A DNA stretch of 64,000 bases from Pseudomonadota bacterium (GTDB taxonomy: Bacteria > Pseudomonadota > Alphaproteobacteria > Rhizobiales > Beijerinckiaceae): NCBI GenBank assembly GCA_023386155.1, contig JAEWKH010000017.1:1-64000 (forward strand). The letters run 5' to 3'. The position numbers and the translations under genes were made by a program. Of this stretch, positions 25,987 to 34,291 are shown piece after piece (positions within the stretch are counted from its first letter, which is position 1; the number at the start of each line of letters is the position of its first letter). A model generated the notes under the pieces. That model saw only the letters and a program-made list of their open reading frames with translations, was not told the origin of the DNA and did no database searches.

Positions 25987-26007
25987 ATACGTTACTACGT
26001 AACGTAT
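25987..26007. promoter_or_regulatory. 21-bp palindrome, possible Fur-family operator
   Basis: Perfect arms ATACGTTAC and GTAACGTAT around TAC, in an AT-rich gap between the two Fur-family genes. The half-site GATACGTTACT partly resembles the enterobacterial Zur half-site (GAAATGTTATA). Binding by Zur or by the divergent paralogue is inference. Confidence 0.5.
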
Positions 26008-26114
26008 AGGACCGTTTCTCACCTCTTCTGTGAATAGACGCCAAATTCCTTTGCGGAATATGCACAGCTGCAAGCATCGTCAGTAACGATAGCACATTGT
26101 CAGATTCGCATTTT

Positions 26115-26134
26115 ACCTATATGAATATATAGGT
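26115..26134. promoter_or_regulatory. Inverted repeat upstream of Fur-like gene
   Basis: ACCTATAT, GAAT, ATATAGGT, ending about 24 nt before the start codon of the divergent Fur-like gene. The position fits an autoregulatory operator or a leader hairpin over the ribosome-site region. Confidence 0.5.
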
Positions 26135-26158
26135 TCCGTAATAACAGGAGTGTGGCTC

Positions 26159-26611
26159 ATGAGCACCAAGGCCCTCAGGAAAGAAGAAGAGGAGAACCTC
26201 CTCCGCCGTGCAGACGATCTGTGCCGCCAGAACAATCTCAGGCTCACGCCGATTCGCGAGCGCGTCTATCGCGAGCTGGTCCAGAGCGGCGGTCCGGTCG
26301 GCGCATACGATCTGGTCGACCGTCTCAGCAGCGAGAAGAAGCGTCTTGCCCCGGTGACGATCTATCGCGCGCTCGACTTCCTGCGCGACGCCGGTCTCGT
26401 CCATCGCCTGGCGACGCAGAACTCCTACGTCATCTCCCACGGCCAGCCGGACGTGAACGCGATGAAGATCATGTTCGTCGATTCCAAGACGGGCGAGACC
26501 ATCGAGGTTCACTCGACCGAGGTCGCGGAGGCCGTGAAGAAGGCCGCCGAGCAGGCCGGCTTCAAGTCCGTGTCTCCCTTCATGGAAGTCGAAGGCGAGA
26601 TCGCTCAGTAA
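26159..26611 (+). CDS. Divergent Fur-family regulator lacking canonical metal sites
   Basis: 150 aa from ATG 26159 (AGGAG 8 nt upstream; a GTG at 26150 overlaps that site). The N-terminal winged helix is clearly Fur-like: RLTPIRERVYRELVQSGGPV, then GAYDLVDRL, then PVTIYRALDFLRDAGLVHRL (about 28-84). The C-terminal half keeps the expected length but has no HHxH loop and no CxxC; only His at about 82, 94 and 118 remain, and the single Cys is at about 22. It may use another ligand or be constitutive. It is not Irr, because the heme-responsive His-rich motif is missing. Confidence 0.8.
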   Translation: MSTKALRKEEEENLLRRADDLCRQNNLRLTPIRERVYRELVQSGGPVGAYDLVDRLSSEKKRLAPVTIYRALDFLRDAGLVHRLATQNSYVISHGQPDVNAMKIMFVDSKTGETIEVHSTEVAEAVKKAAEQAGFKSVSPFMEVEGEIAQ

Positions 26612-26661
26612 GCAAAAAGGCAGAGGCGATGATTGCCCCTGCCTTTCGAGACCTGGAACTT

Positions 26662-26688
26662 AAAAGGCCGGGCATTGCCCGGCCTTTT
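26662..26688. terminator. Bidirectional intrinsic terminator
   Basis: AAAAGGCCGGGC, loop ATT, GCCCGGCCTTTT. The 12-bp stem with A and T flanks serves both the Fur-like gene (plus) and the RND operon (minus), whose stop is a few bases away. Confidence 0.92.
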
Positions 26689-26693
26689 CTTCA

Positions 26694-29600
26694 TCATTCC
26701 GCCGCAAGGGCCTGGCGATGGGGGTGCTTCTCCTCCGTCCGGCCGACCCGCACCGTCTCCTTGGAGATGAAGGTGTAGAACATCGGCACCACGAAGAGCG
26801 TGAAGATCGTGCCGATCGACATGCCCGACGCGATCACGAGACCCATGGAGAAGCGGGCCGCGGCACCCGCGCCGCTGGCATAGAGCAGCGGCGCGACGCC
26901 GAGCACCATGGCGGCCGTGGTCATGAGGATCGGGCGAAGGCGCACGCGCGCCGCCTCCTCGATGGCCTCACGCCTGCTGACGCCGTGCTTCTCCTTCTGC
27001 TCGTTGGCGAACTCCACCATCAGGATGCCGTGCTTGGTGATCAGTCCCACGAGGGTGATCAAGCCGACCTGCGTGTAGATGTTCAGGGTCGCGAGCCCGA
27101 GGTTCAGGAAGATCATGGCGCCGAACATGGAGAGCGGTACCGACATCATGATGATGAACGGATCGCGGAAGCTCTCGAACTGCGCCGCCAGCACCAGATA
27201 GATCACGATGACCGCGAGGCCGAAGGCGAGGAAGATCGAGCTCCCCTCCTGGATCTCCAGGCGCGACTGGCCGGCATAATCCTCGTAGAAGCCCTGGGGC
27301 ATGACCTCCTGCCCGATGGACCGCAGCGTCGCCAGTCCTTCCGACGTGGTCACGCCCGGCAGCGGCAGCGCCGAAACGGTCGCCGAGTTGAGCTGGTTGA
27401 ACTGCTCGATACTGGCCGGAGCCGCATCGGTCTTGATGGTCACCAGCGCGGAGAGCGGCACCATGGATCCGTCGGATGCCCGGACATAGTACTCGGCCAG
27501 GCGCTCGGGATTCAGGCGGTCCTCCTGCCGGACCTGGCTGACCACGTCGTAGCTCCGGCTGTCGCGGTCGAACTTCGAGATCGGCGCGCCGCCCACGAGG
27601 GCGCCGAGCGTGTTGCCGATCTCGGAGACCGGCACGCCGAGAGCGGCGGCACGGTCGCGGTCCACCGTGATGCGGGCCCGCGGGGTCTCGTAGGAGATCG
27701 AGTTCTGAACCACGATGAACTTGCCGGACTTCATCGCACGCTTGCGGATCTCCTCGGCCACCTCATAGGCCTGGGACGAGTCGCCGATGGTCCGCAGCAC
27801 ATACTGGATCGGAAGGCCGTCACCGCCGCCCGGCAGGGACGGAGGCGCGAAGGCGAAGGCCTGCACGCCGGCATTCTGGTCCAGCAGGCTCTGGATCTCC
27901 TGCTTGGTCTGTGCGCCCTTCTTCTCGCGCTCGCTCCACTCCTTCAGCTTGAAGCCGAAGAAGCCGCCGCCGCCGCCGTCGATGCCGACGATGAGGAAGC
28001 TGTCGTCGATCTCGGGGATCTTCTCTCCTGCATTGGTGAACTGCTTTGAGAAGGCCTGGGTGTAATCCGCGGTCGCGTATTTCGGCACATTGATGATGCC
28101 GAGATAGGCGCCCTGATCCTCTTCCGGCGCGAGCTCGGAGGAGGTCTTGGTGAACAGGAAGGCCGTGGTGCCGAGCAGGACGGCGACGATGACGAGGGTC
28201 ACGCCGCGGTAATCCAGCGAGCCCTTCAGGCGCCGCGCATACCATTTCTCGAGTCCCGTGAAGGTGCGGTCCACGAAGGCGGCGAACCGCCCTTGGCCGC
28301 CATGCGCCTTCAGCAGCTTCGAGGACATCATCGGCGACAGCGTCACGGCGACGATGCCGGAGATGATCACGGCGCCCGCGAGCGTGAACGCGAACTCGCG
28401 GAAGAGCGAGCCCGTCAGCCCCTGCGTGAACCCGATCGGCGCATACACGGCCGCCAGCGTGACCGTCATCGACACGATGGGGAGAAAGATCTCCTTCATG
28501 CCGACGATGGCCGCGTCGACGGGCTTCAATCCCTCCTCGATGTGGCGATGGATGTTCTCCAGCACCACGATGGCGTCGTCGACCACGAGACCGATGGCAA
28601 GCACCATGGCCAGCAGGGTCAGGAGGTTGATCGAATAGCCCAGGGCGTAGAGGAAGAAGCACACGCCGATGAGCGAGAGCGGGATCGTCACGATGGGGAT
28701 CAGCACCGAACGGAAGGAGCCCAGGAACAGAAGGATCACCACCACGACGATAAGCGCCGCTTCGCCGATGGTCTTGAACACCTCCTCGATCGAAGCCGAG
28801 ATGAAGTTCGACGCATCGTAGACGATCTCGACGGTCATGCCCTTCGGCAGGGTCGGCCGGATCGAATCGATCGCCTTGGTGACTTCGGCCGCGACGGACA
28901 GCGGGTTGGCCGACGGCGTCGGCGTGATGCCGATGAAGGTGCCCTGGCTGCCGTTGAAGCTGACGATGGTGTCGGTGCTCTTCGGACCGAGCGCCACATC
29001 GGCCACGTCGCGCAGGCGCACGACCTGGTCGCCGTTGGACCGGATCGGCAGCATGCCGAAAGTCTCGGGCGTCTGCAGGGTGGTCTGCATGTCGAGCATG
29101 TAGGCCACGTACTCGCTCTGCGTCTTTCCGGGCGCGGCGAGGAAGTTGTTGGCGTTGATCGCCTGGACGACGTCCCCGGCCGTCACGCCGCGTGCGGCCA
29201 GCCGCACGGGATCGAGCCATACACGCATGGAGAAGTCGCGCCCGCCGAGGATCTCGGCATTGCCGACGCCGTCGAGCGTCGCGAAGCGCGGCTGCACCAC
29301 GCGGGTTAGGAACTCGGAGACCTGCTCCGGATTCATCTCCGTGCTGCCGAAGGTGATGTACATGAGGGCGAAGCTCTGGCCCGTGCCCTTCATGATCACC
29401 GGATCCTCGGCCTCGGAGGGAAGCTGCGCGCGGACCTGCTGCACCTTCGCGGTCACTTCGGTGAGCGCCGCGTTCGGATCGGTGTTCAGGCGCATGCGCA
29501 CGGACACCGTGCTGATGCCGAGCCGGCTCTGCGTCGTCACGTAGTCGACGCCTTCCGCGCTCGATACGGATTTCGCGATGGGGGTGCTGATGAAACCCTG

Positions 29601-29777
29601 GATCAGATCCGCGCTGGCGCCCGTATAGGTCGTCGTGATCGTGATCGTGGTTTCCTCGATCTCAGGATACTGACGCACCTGCAGGCTCATCAGCCCCTGC
29701 GCGCCGAGCAGCAGGATCAGGAGGCTCACCACCATCGACAGGACGGGGCGGCGAATGAAAAGTTCGGTGAAACTCAT
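26694..29777 (-). CDS. RND efflux transporter permease (AcrB/HAE1 family)
   Basis: 1027 aa, full length, inner membrane, 12 helices expected. Features: SFTELFIRRPVLSMVVSLLI at the N-terminus; the proton-relay region LLAMVLAIGLVVDDAIVVLE with paired Asp in helix 4 (about residue 400); and GLITLVGLITKHGILMVEFA in the second half. It exports drugs or metabolites by proton antiport with the adaptor encoded 9 nt upstream and an outer-membrane channel encoded elsewhere. No tolC homologue is in the window. The TetR gene upstream probably controls it. Confidence 0.95.
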   Translation of the reverse strand: MSFTELFIRRPVLSMVVSLLILLLGAQGLMSLQVRQYPEIEETTITITTTYTGASADLIQGFISTPIAKSVSSAEGVDYVTTQSRLGISTVSVRMRLNTDPNAALTEVTAKVQQVRAQLPSEAEDPVIMKGTGQSFALMYITFGSTEMNPEQVSEFLTRVVQPRFATLDGVGNAEILGGRDFSMRVWLDPVRLAARGVTAGDVVQAINANNFLAAPGKTQSEYVAYMLDMQTTLQTPETFGMLPIRSNGDQVVRLRDVADVALGPKSTDTIVSFNGSQGTFIGITPTPSANPLSVAAEVTKAIDSIRPTLPKGMTVEIVYDASNFISASIEEVFKTIGEAALIVVVVILLFLGSFRSVLIPIVTIPLSLIGVCFFLYALGYSINLLTLLAMVLAIGLVVDDAIVVLENIHRHIEEGLKPVDAAIVGMKEIFLPIVSMTVTLAAVYAPIGFTQGLTGSLFREFAFTLAGAVIISGIVAVTLSPMMSSKLLKAHGGQGRFAAFVDRTFTGLEKWYARRLKGSLDYRGVTLVIVAVLLGTTAFLFTKTSSELAPEEDQGAYLGIINVPKYATADYTQAFSKQFTNAGEKIPEIDDSFLIVGIDGGGGGFFGFKLKEWSEREKKGAQTKQEIQSLLDQNAGVQAFAFAPPSLPGGGDGLPIQYVLRTIGDSSQAYEVAEEIRKRAMKSGKFIVVQNSISYETPRARITVDRDRAAALGVPVSEIGNTLGALVGGAPISKFDRDSRSYDVVSQVRQEDRLNPERLAEYYVRASDGSMVPLSALVTIKTDAAPASIEQFNQLNSATVSALPLPGVTTSEGLATLRSIGQEVMPQGFYEDYAGQSRLEIQEGSSIFLAFGLAVIVIYLVLAAQFESFRDPFIIMMSVPLSMFGAMIFLNLGLATLNIYTQVGLITLVGLITKHGILMVEFANEQKEKHGVSRREAIEEAARVRLRPILMTTAAMVLGVAPLLYASGAGAAARFSMGLVIASGMSIGTIFTLFVVPMFYTFISKETVRVGRTEEKHPHRQALAAE

Positions 29778-29786
29778 GGCTTGTGC

Positions 29787-30920
29787 CTATTGCCCACTCG
29801 CGAGCTTCGACCCGTCGAGCTTCGTCACGTCAATGGTGTTGTCGATCTTGACGACCGCGCCGGATTGCAGCTTGTTCTGCCCGGAGGCGACCACCTGCTG
29901 GCCCGGGTTCAGGCCGGAGACGATCTCGAGAGCGCCGCCGCGACGGCGGCCGGTCTTCACGAAGACCTGCTTGGCGATCTGGACCGTGTTGCCGTCCCGC
30001 TGCTCCTCGTCGATCGTGTAGACGTAATCGCCGTAGAGGCTGGCGATAACGGCCGTCTGCGGCACGATCATGACATTGGGCTGCTCCGGCAGGATCACTT
30101 CCACGTGGAGGAACTGACCCGGAAGAATGGTGCCGTCCTTGTTGTCCTCGACGAGGGCCTGAACCGCGACGAGGCGTGTCTTAGGATCGACGCGCGGATC
30201 CTTGCCGATGACGTGGCCCTTGAACGGGAGGTCTCCCTCCGTGTTCCCGATGCGAACCTCCTGGCCGAGCTTGACCTCGGCGGCCCGTTGCTCCGGAACC
30301 GTGAAGTCGACCTTCATCGAAGACAGGTCCTGGAAGCTCGCAATGACCGTTCCGGGCTGCAGGTACTGTCCGACATCCACGCGCGGAATGCCGATCACGC
30401 CGGAGAACGGCGCCTTCAGGGCCTTCTGCTCGATCGTCGCCTGCAGACGCGCGAGTCGGGAGCGCGCCGCAGCGAGCAAGGCGCTCGCCTGGTCGAGATT
30501 GGCCTCCGTGCCGTAGCCGCGCGCCGACAGGGCCTTGGCCCGTTCGAAGTTGCTCTCGGCTGTCTTCACGTTGGCCTGGACATCCTGGATATCGGCGCGC
30601 TCGACGGTGTCGTCGAGCTGGACGAGAACTTCGCCCTGGCGGATGTTCTGGTTCGCCTTGAACTTGATCTCGCTGACGATGCCGGCCGTTTCGAAGGCAA
30701 GCTCGACACCGCTGGCGGCCTTGGCCGTGCCGATGGCGCCGATGCTCGGCGTCCAGGTCTTCGCCTCGACCTTGGCGGCCGAAATCGTCTGCGGCGGCGG
30801 CTGCATGTTGGCGAAGAACTGGGTGATCATCTTGTCGCGGAAAAAGTTGAACCAGACCAGGCCGGCGCAAAGTCCGATTGCAAGGATGAAGACAAGAGCG
30901 ACTACGATCCGCCGTTTCAT
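29787..30920 (-). CDS. RND efflux periplasmic adaptor (membrane fusion protein)
   Basis: 377 aa from ATG 30920, chosen because GGAAAAAG precedes it; ATG 30947 would add nine residues but its AAGGA directly abuts the start. It has an N-terminal membrane anchor (VVALVFILAIGLCAGLVWF). The barrel-sandwich part (AFETAGIVSEIKFKANQNIR, then APFSGVIGIPRVDVGQYLQP) flanks an alpha-helical hairpin (DIQDVQANVKTAESNFERAK). The beta-barrel and C-terminal domains follow. It bridges the RND pump and an outer-membrane channel. Confidence 0.92.
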   Translation of the reverse strand: MKRRIVVALVFILAIGLCAGLVWFNFFRDKMITQFFANMQPPPQTISAAKVEAKTWTPSIGAIGTAKAASGVELAFETAGIVSEIKFKANQNIRQGEVLVQLDDTVERADIQDVQANVKTAESNFERAKALSARGYGTEANLDQASALLAAARSRLARLQATIEQKALKAPFSGVIGIPRVDVGQYLQPGTVIASFQDLSSMKVDFTVPEQRAAEVKLGQEVRIGNTEGDLPFKGHVIGKDPRVDPKTRLVAVQALVEDNKDGTILPGQFLHVEVILPEQPNVMIVPQTAVIASLYGDYVYTIDEEQRDGNTVQIAKQVFVKTGRRRGGALEIVSGLNPGQQVVASGQNKLQSGAVVKIDNTIDVTKLDGSKLASGQ

Positions 30921-31030
30921 AGGCTTTTTCCGAGAGTTAGGGCTCATTCCTTAAGCCCAGTACGACTATGGTGGGTGCGGCAATAGCGTAACTTTACCTT
31001 GACGCCAAGGCCATGAGAGGGAATTTATAT

Positions 31031-31044
31031 ACCGTCTGGACGGT
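31031..31044. promoter_or_regulatory. Palindromic TetR-type operator
   Basis: ACCGTC, TG, GACGGT, flanked by TATA and TTA, lies between the divergent RND operon and the tetR gene. TATACCGTC-type palindromes are common targets of TetR regulators of RND pumps. Confidence 0.65.
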
Positions 31045-31108
31045 TTAGTTGCAAGTGCGGTAACGCATGAATCAAGAGGTGCGGCGACGCACGAAACAAG
31101 AGATGTAG

Positions 31109-31681
31109 ATGCTGTTTCCCTGTACCAGAGGCCGCAAGAGCTCCCGAGAAAAAATTCTTGATGCGGCCGCAGAACTCGTCGGCGAGATCGGCGCCGGACG
31201 ACTGACCCTGGACGCCGTTGCGGAAAGGGCCGGCCTCAGCAAGGGCGGGCTCCTTTACAATTTTCCCACGAAGGACGCCCTTTTGCAGGGCATGATTCAG
31301 CGCATGATCGACCAGGTCACCTCCGAGAAGGAGGCCCTGAGGGAGAAAACCGAACCGGGGCCGAACCTGGAGGCCCGCATCGTCACGAAGACGCTGCTCG
31401 ATATCTGCTGCGGCGGCAAGATGCAGGAATTCGCCACCGGCATGATGGTGGCCACGGCCGAGAACCCGGGCCTCCTCGACCCGGTCCGTCAGGTGATCAG
31501 CGCCACGCTGGCGCAGCTGAAGGCCAGTTCGGACGATCTGGATGCCGCCCTGCTGGGCTGGCTCGCCACCGAGGGCCTCAGCAATCTCGAGATGCACAAT
31601 CTCAGCCCGTTCTCGGACGAGGATCGCGAGCGGATCGTGAAAGCGATCGAGCGCCTCGTCAGCAAGGGCATCGCCGAGTAG
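31109..31681 (+). CDS. TetR-family transcriptional regulator
   Basis: 190 aa. Helix-turn-helix at about 13-58: REKILDAAAELVGEIGAGRL, then TLDAVAERAGLSKGGLLYNF, then PTKDALL. The C-terminal ligand domain is all-helical (GPNLEARIVTKTLLDICCGG). It is divergent from the RND pump genes with a palindrome between, so it is a likely repressor. Just upstream the same frame encodes a short reading (MNQEVRRRTKQEM) closed by a TAG directly before this ATG; it may be a leader peptide, or a sign that the N-terminus was once longer. Confidence 0.88.
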   Translation: MLFPCTRGRKSSREKILDAAAELVGEIGAGRLTLDAVAERAGLSKGGLLYNFPTKDALLQGMIQRMIDQVTSEKEALREKTEPGPNLEARIVTKTLLDICCGGKMQEFATGMMVATAENPGLLDPVRQVISATLAQLKASSDDLDAALLGWLATEGLSNLEMHNLSPFSDEDRERIVKAIERLVSKGIAE

Positions 31682-31690
31682 AGGCTCAGC

Positions 31691-32878
31691 TCAGGCGATC
31701 CAGGCCGGATCGCCCAGGACCTCATCCGTATGCTCGCCGAGACGCGGCGAAGGCCGGTCGGCCGCCATCGGCTGCCCGTCCATCACGATGGGCGAGCGGA
31801 CCGACGGGATGGCCCCGCCTCTGGCGGCCTCGGAGGGCAGATCGATCCTCATGCGGCGGGCGACGACCTGCGGATCGGCGAAGACGTCGGCCACCGTGTT
31901 GATGGGACCGGCCGGGACGCCCTGCCCTTCCAGGGCCGACAGGAGGTCCTCGCGGGTGAACTTGACGGTCAGCTCCGCAAGGAGGGGCACGAGCTCGGCC
32001 CGATGCCCGACCCGTCCCGCATTGGTGCTGAAGCGCGGGTCCTGGGCCAGTTCGGGCCGTCCCAGGACGGAAACGAAGCGGGCGAACTGCCCGTCATTGC
32101 CCACGGCCACGATCACATGGCCGTCCGCCACCGAAAACACCTGGTAGGGCACGATGTTGGGATGGGCATTGCCCATGCGCCGGGGGGACTTCCCGGACGC
32201 CAGGTAGTTCATGGCCTGGTTGGCCAGCACGCTCGTCTGCACATCGAGGAGCGCCATGTCGAGATGCGCCCCCTCGCCCGTCTGGTCCCGGCGGCGAAGG
32301 GCGGCCAGGATGCCGACGACGGAATAGACGCCCGTGAAGATGTCCACATAGGCGACGCCGATCTTCTGCGGCTCTCCGTCCGGGTCTCCGGTCAGGTCCA
32401 TGATGCCGCCCAGGCCCTGGATCATGAAATCGTAGCCGGCCCGGGACGCATAGGGGCCATCCTGCCCGAATCCCGTGATCGAGCAATAGACCAGACGTGG
32501 ATTGACGGCTTTCAGGCCCTCGTAGTCGAGGCCGTACTTCTTCAGGCCGCCGACCTTGAAGTTCTCGATCACCACGTCCGCATGGGAGGCGAGCCTGCGC
32601 ACGAGATTCTGCCCCTCGGGCGTTTCGAAATCGACCGCGATGGAGCGCTTGCCGCGATTGCAGGAATGGAAATAGGCGGCTGAAAGATTGTCGCCCTCCG
32701 CCCCCTCGATGAAGGGCGGCCCCCAGCCGCGCGTGTCGTCACCGGCGCCGGGCCGCTCCACCTTCACCACATCGGCACCGAGATCGGCCAGAAGCTGGCC
32801 GACCCAGGGCCCCGCGAGAATGCGCGCGAGTTCGAGGACTTTGAGGCCTTCGAGAGGGCTGCTCTTCTGTTCTATCAA
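31691..32878 (-). CDS. CaiB/BaiF CoA-transferase, probable glutarate CoA-transferase
   Basis: 395 aa, class III CoA-transferase. Start TTG at 32878 overlaps the stop of the upstream gene (TTGA), with GGAG upstream. Family features: LKVLELARILAGPWVGQLLA, DLGADVVKVERPGAGDDTR, CNRGKRSIAVDF and GVAYVDIFTGVYSVVGILAA with the catalytic Asp about residue 179. It lies in one orientation with glutaryl-CoA dehydrogenase and near a divergent LysR gene, as in gcdR-gcdHG loci of pseudomonads where GcdG makes glutaryl-CoA. The glutarate assignment is from context. Confidence 0.85.
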   Translation of the reverse strand: MIEQKSSPLEGLKVLELARILAGPWVGQLLADLGADVVKVERPGAGDDTRGWGPPFIEGAEGDNLSAAYFHSCNRGKRSIAVDFETPEGQNLVRRLASHADVVIENFKVGGLKKYGLDYEGLKAVNPRLVYCSITGFGQDGPYASRAGYDFMIQGLGGIMDLTGDPDGEPQKIGVAYVDIFTGVYSVVGILAALRRRDQTGEGAHLDMALLDVQTSVLANQAMNYLASGKSPRRMGNAHPNIVPYQVFSVADGHVIVAVGNDGQFARFVSVLGRPELAQDPRFSTNAGRVGHRAELVPLLAELTVKFTREDLLSALEGQGVPAGPINTVADVFADPQVVARRMRIDLPSEAARGGAIPSVRSPIVMDGQPMAADRPSPRLGEHTDEVLGDPAWIA

Positions 32879-33426
32879 GGTTGTATACTCCAGCGGTGAA
32901 TGCCCGGATCGTGTGGGCTGCCCGATCGGTAAGTGATCGTGTCATGCATGCTTCCCTCAAAGCGGGACAGCTGTTCACGGCGAAGGCATTCTTCAGTTTT
33001 CACCTGCTTCGCGACAAGGATTTGACGGCCTTTGACAATCTCTGGGACGCCAGTTGTCACGACTTGACAGAACAATTCGTCCGACCCTGGACACACCTTT
33101 GCATCAGGCCAGCAGACTGCCAGTGTCGCGACATAAGCCATTTCTCGAATCTTTGGCTCATACCGAAACGCCTCACTCTGCCAATGGCTAGGGCTGATCG
33201 GGAGAATGGATAGCTCCACATTCGGCAGCGGACTTTTCCAGGGCAACCAGTCAAACGGCATTGCCTGTCGAGTTGGAAAGTCATCAGCACGGGCGACAGT
33301 CCAGAGAGGGATTACACTACCTGCCAAGGAGCAGAACAACATCAGTCCTAGCAAGAGTTTCTGCATACTTGAAAAACAGCTTGAAGAACTCGCCCTTTCA
33401 AAGGCAGGCTGGGCAATCTTGATCAT
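32875..33426 (-). CDS. Exported hypothetical protein in glutarate locus
   Basis: 183 aa from ATG 33426, which has AAGGGAGG 7-8 nt upstream. The N-terminus carries a signal sequence with a long n-region (hydrophobic core LLLGLMLFCSLAGSVIPLW, cleavage about ARA-D). The mature part has four Cys (WPDAKVCPGSDELFCQ and others) and Trp/Pro-rich motifs (FDWLPWKSPLPNVELSILP). GC content and codon use are visibly lower than in neighbours, a hint of transfer. It overlaps the CoA-transferase start by 4 nt, so the two may be translationally coupled. No family recognised. Confidence 0.65.
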   Translation of the reverse strand: MIKIAQPAFERASSSSCFSSMQKLLLGLMLFCSLAGSVIPLWTVARADDFPTRQAMPFDWLPWKSPLPNVELSILPISPSHWQSEAFRYEPKIREMAYVATLAVCWPDAKVCPGSDELFCQVVTTGVPEIVKGRQILVAKQVKTEECLRREQLSRFEGSMHDTITYRSGSPHDPGIHRWSIQP

Positions 33427-33467
33427 GTCCACGCCTCCCTTGAAACCAACCAGCAAGCCGGATCTTC

Positions 33468-34274
33468 CTATTCCATCACGGCGTCGAGGCCGCGCTTCAA
33501 TCCGATGAAGGACGGAACGCGGCGGGCTGCCAGCAGCGTGCCGGCGACATAGGGGGCGGCCGAGGAGCCCGCGTCGTGGCGGATCACGAGACGCTCGTTG
33601 TCCGCCCCGAACACGGCCTCGCAGGACAGGACGAAGGACGGCATGCGCAGGGAATGCACCTGCACGGGTTCCTTCGCACCGAGGGAGCCGCCGCGCGTTT
33701 CCGTCACGCCGGTCAGCTCGCCGACCGGCTTCGACGTCGCGGGCTGGCGCACCTGGCTGAGCAGCTCGGCCAGCTCGCGGGCCGTCCCGGAGGGCGTATC
33801 GGGCTTCTTGGCGGAGGCATAGTCGATGATCTCGACGTCCGGCACGTAGAGGACGGCCTCCAGGGCGAAGCGGCGCAAAAGCGTCGCCGTGATCGAGAAA
33901 TTGCCGGCCGCGAGCACGCCGCGCTCGGCCTTGAGCGCCTGCCGGTCGATCTCGGCATAATCTTCGGCGGAGAGCCCGGACGTGCCGATGACCACGTGCC
34001 GCCTCTGGGCCAGCGCGGTCAGGACATGAGCCTTGACCGCGCCGGGCTTGGTATAGTCGATCACCACGTCGGACGGCGCCTGAAGGGCCTCTTCCAGCGT
34101 GGCGCTGACCGGAACACCGAGGCGGGGAAGCCCTGCGGCCTCGCCGACATCCTGGCCGGCCGCGCTGCGGCTGACCGCGCCCGCGAGCACGAGATCGTCA
34201 GCGGCGGCGATCGCCGCCACGAGAGCCTTGCCGACCCAGCCGGTCGCGCCCGCCAAGGTGATCCGAACTGACAT
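33468..34274 (-). CDS. DapB-like reductase with altered active site
   Basis: 268 aa with the dihydrodipicolinate reductase fold: ITLAGATGWVGKALVAAI (NAD(P)-binding), VVIDYTKPGAVKAHV, VIGTSGL, GNFSITATLLRRFA and KPDTPSGTARELAELL. In true DapB the last motif is preceded by a His-His pair (HHRHKVDAPSGTA in E. coli). Here the equivalent reads YASAKKPDTPSGTA, so both His are replaced while one Lys is kept. It probably does not make tetrahydrodipicolinate by the standard mechanism. It starts 17 nt after glutaryl-CoA dehydrogenase, suggesting a role in that pathway. Confidence 0.82.
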   Translation of the reverse strand: MSVRITLAGATGWVGKALVAAIAAADDLVLAGAVSRSAAGQDVGEAAGLPRLGVPVSATLEEALQAPSDVVIDYTKPGAVKAHVLTALAQRRHVVIGTSGLSAEDYAEIDRQALKAERGVLAAGNFSITATLLRRFALEAVLYVPDVEIIDYASAKKPDTPSGTARELAELLSQVRQPATSKPVGELTGVTETRGGSLGAKEPVQVHSLRMPSFVLSCEAVFGADNERLVIRHDAGSSAAPYVAGTLLAARRVPSFIGLKRGLDAVME

Positions 34275-34291
34275 GAGCTACCAATCCTCTC

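Noticed and set aside
26159..26611. Identification as Irr
   Set aside because: Irr has a heme-responsive His-rich motif and a different N-terminus; neither is present.
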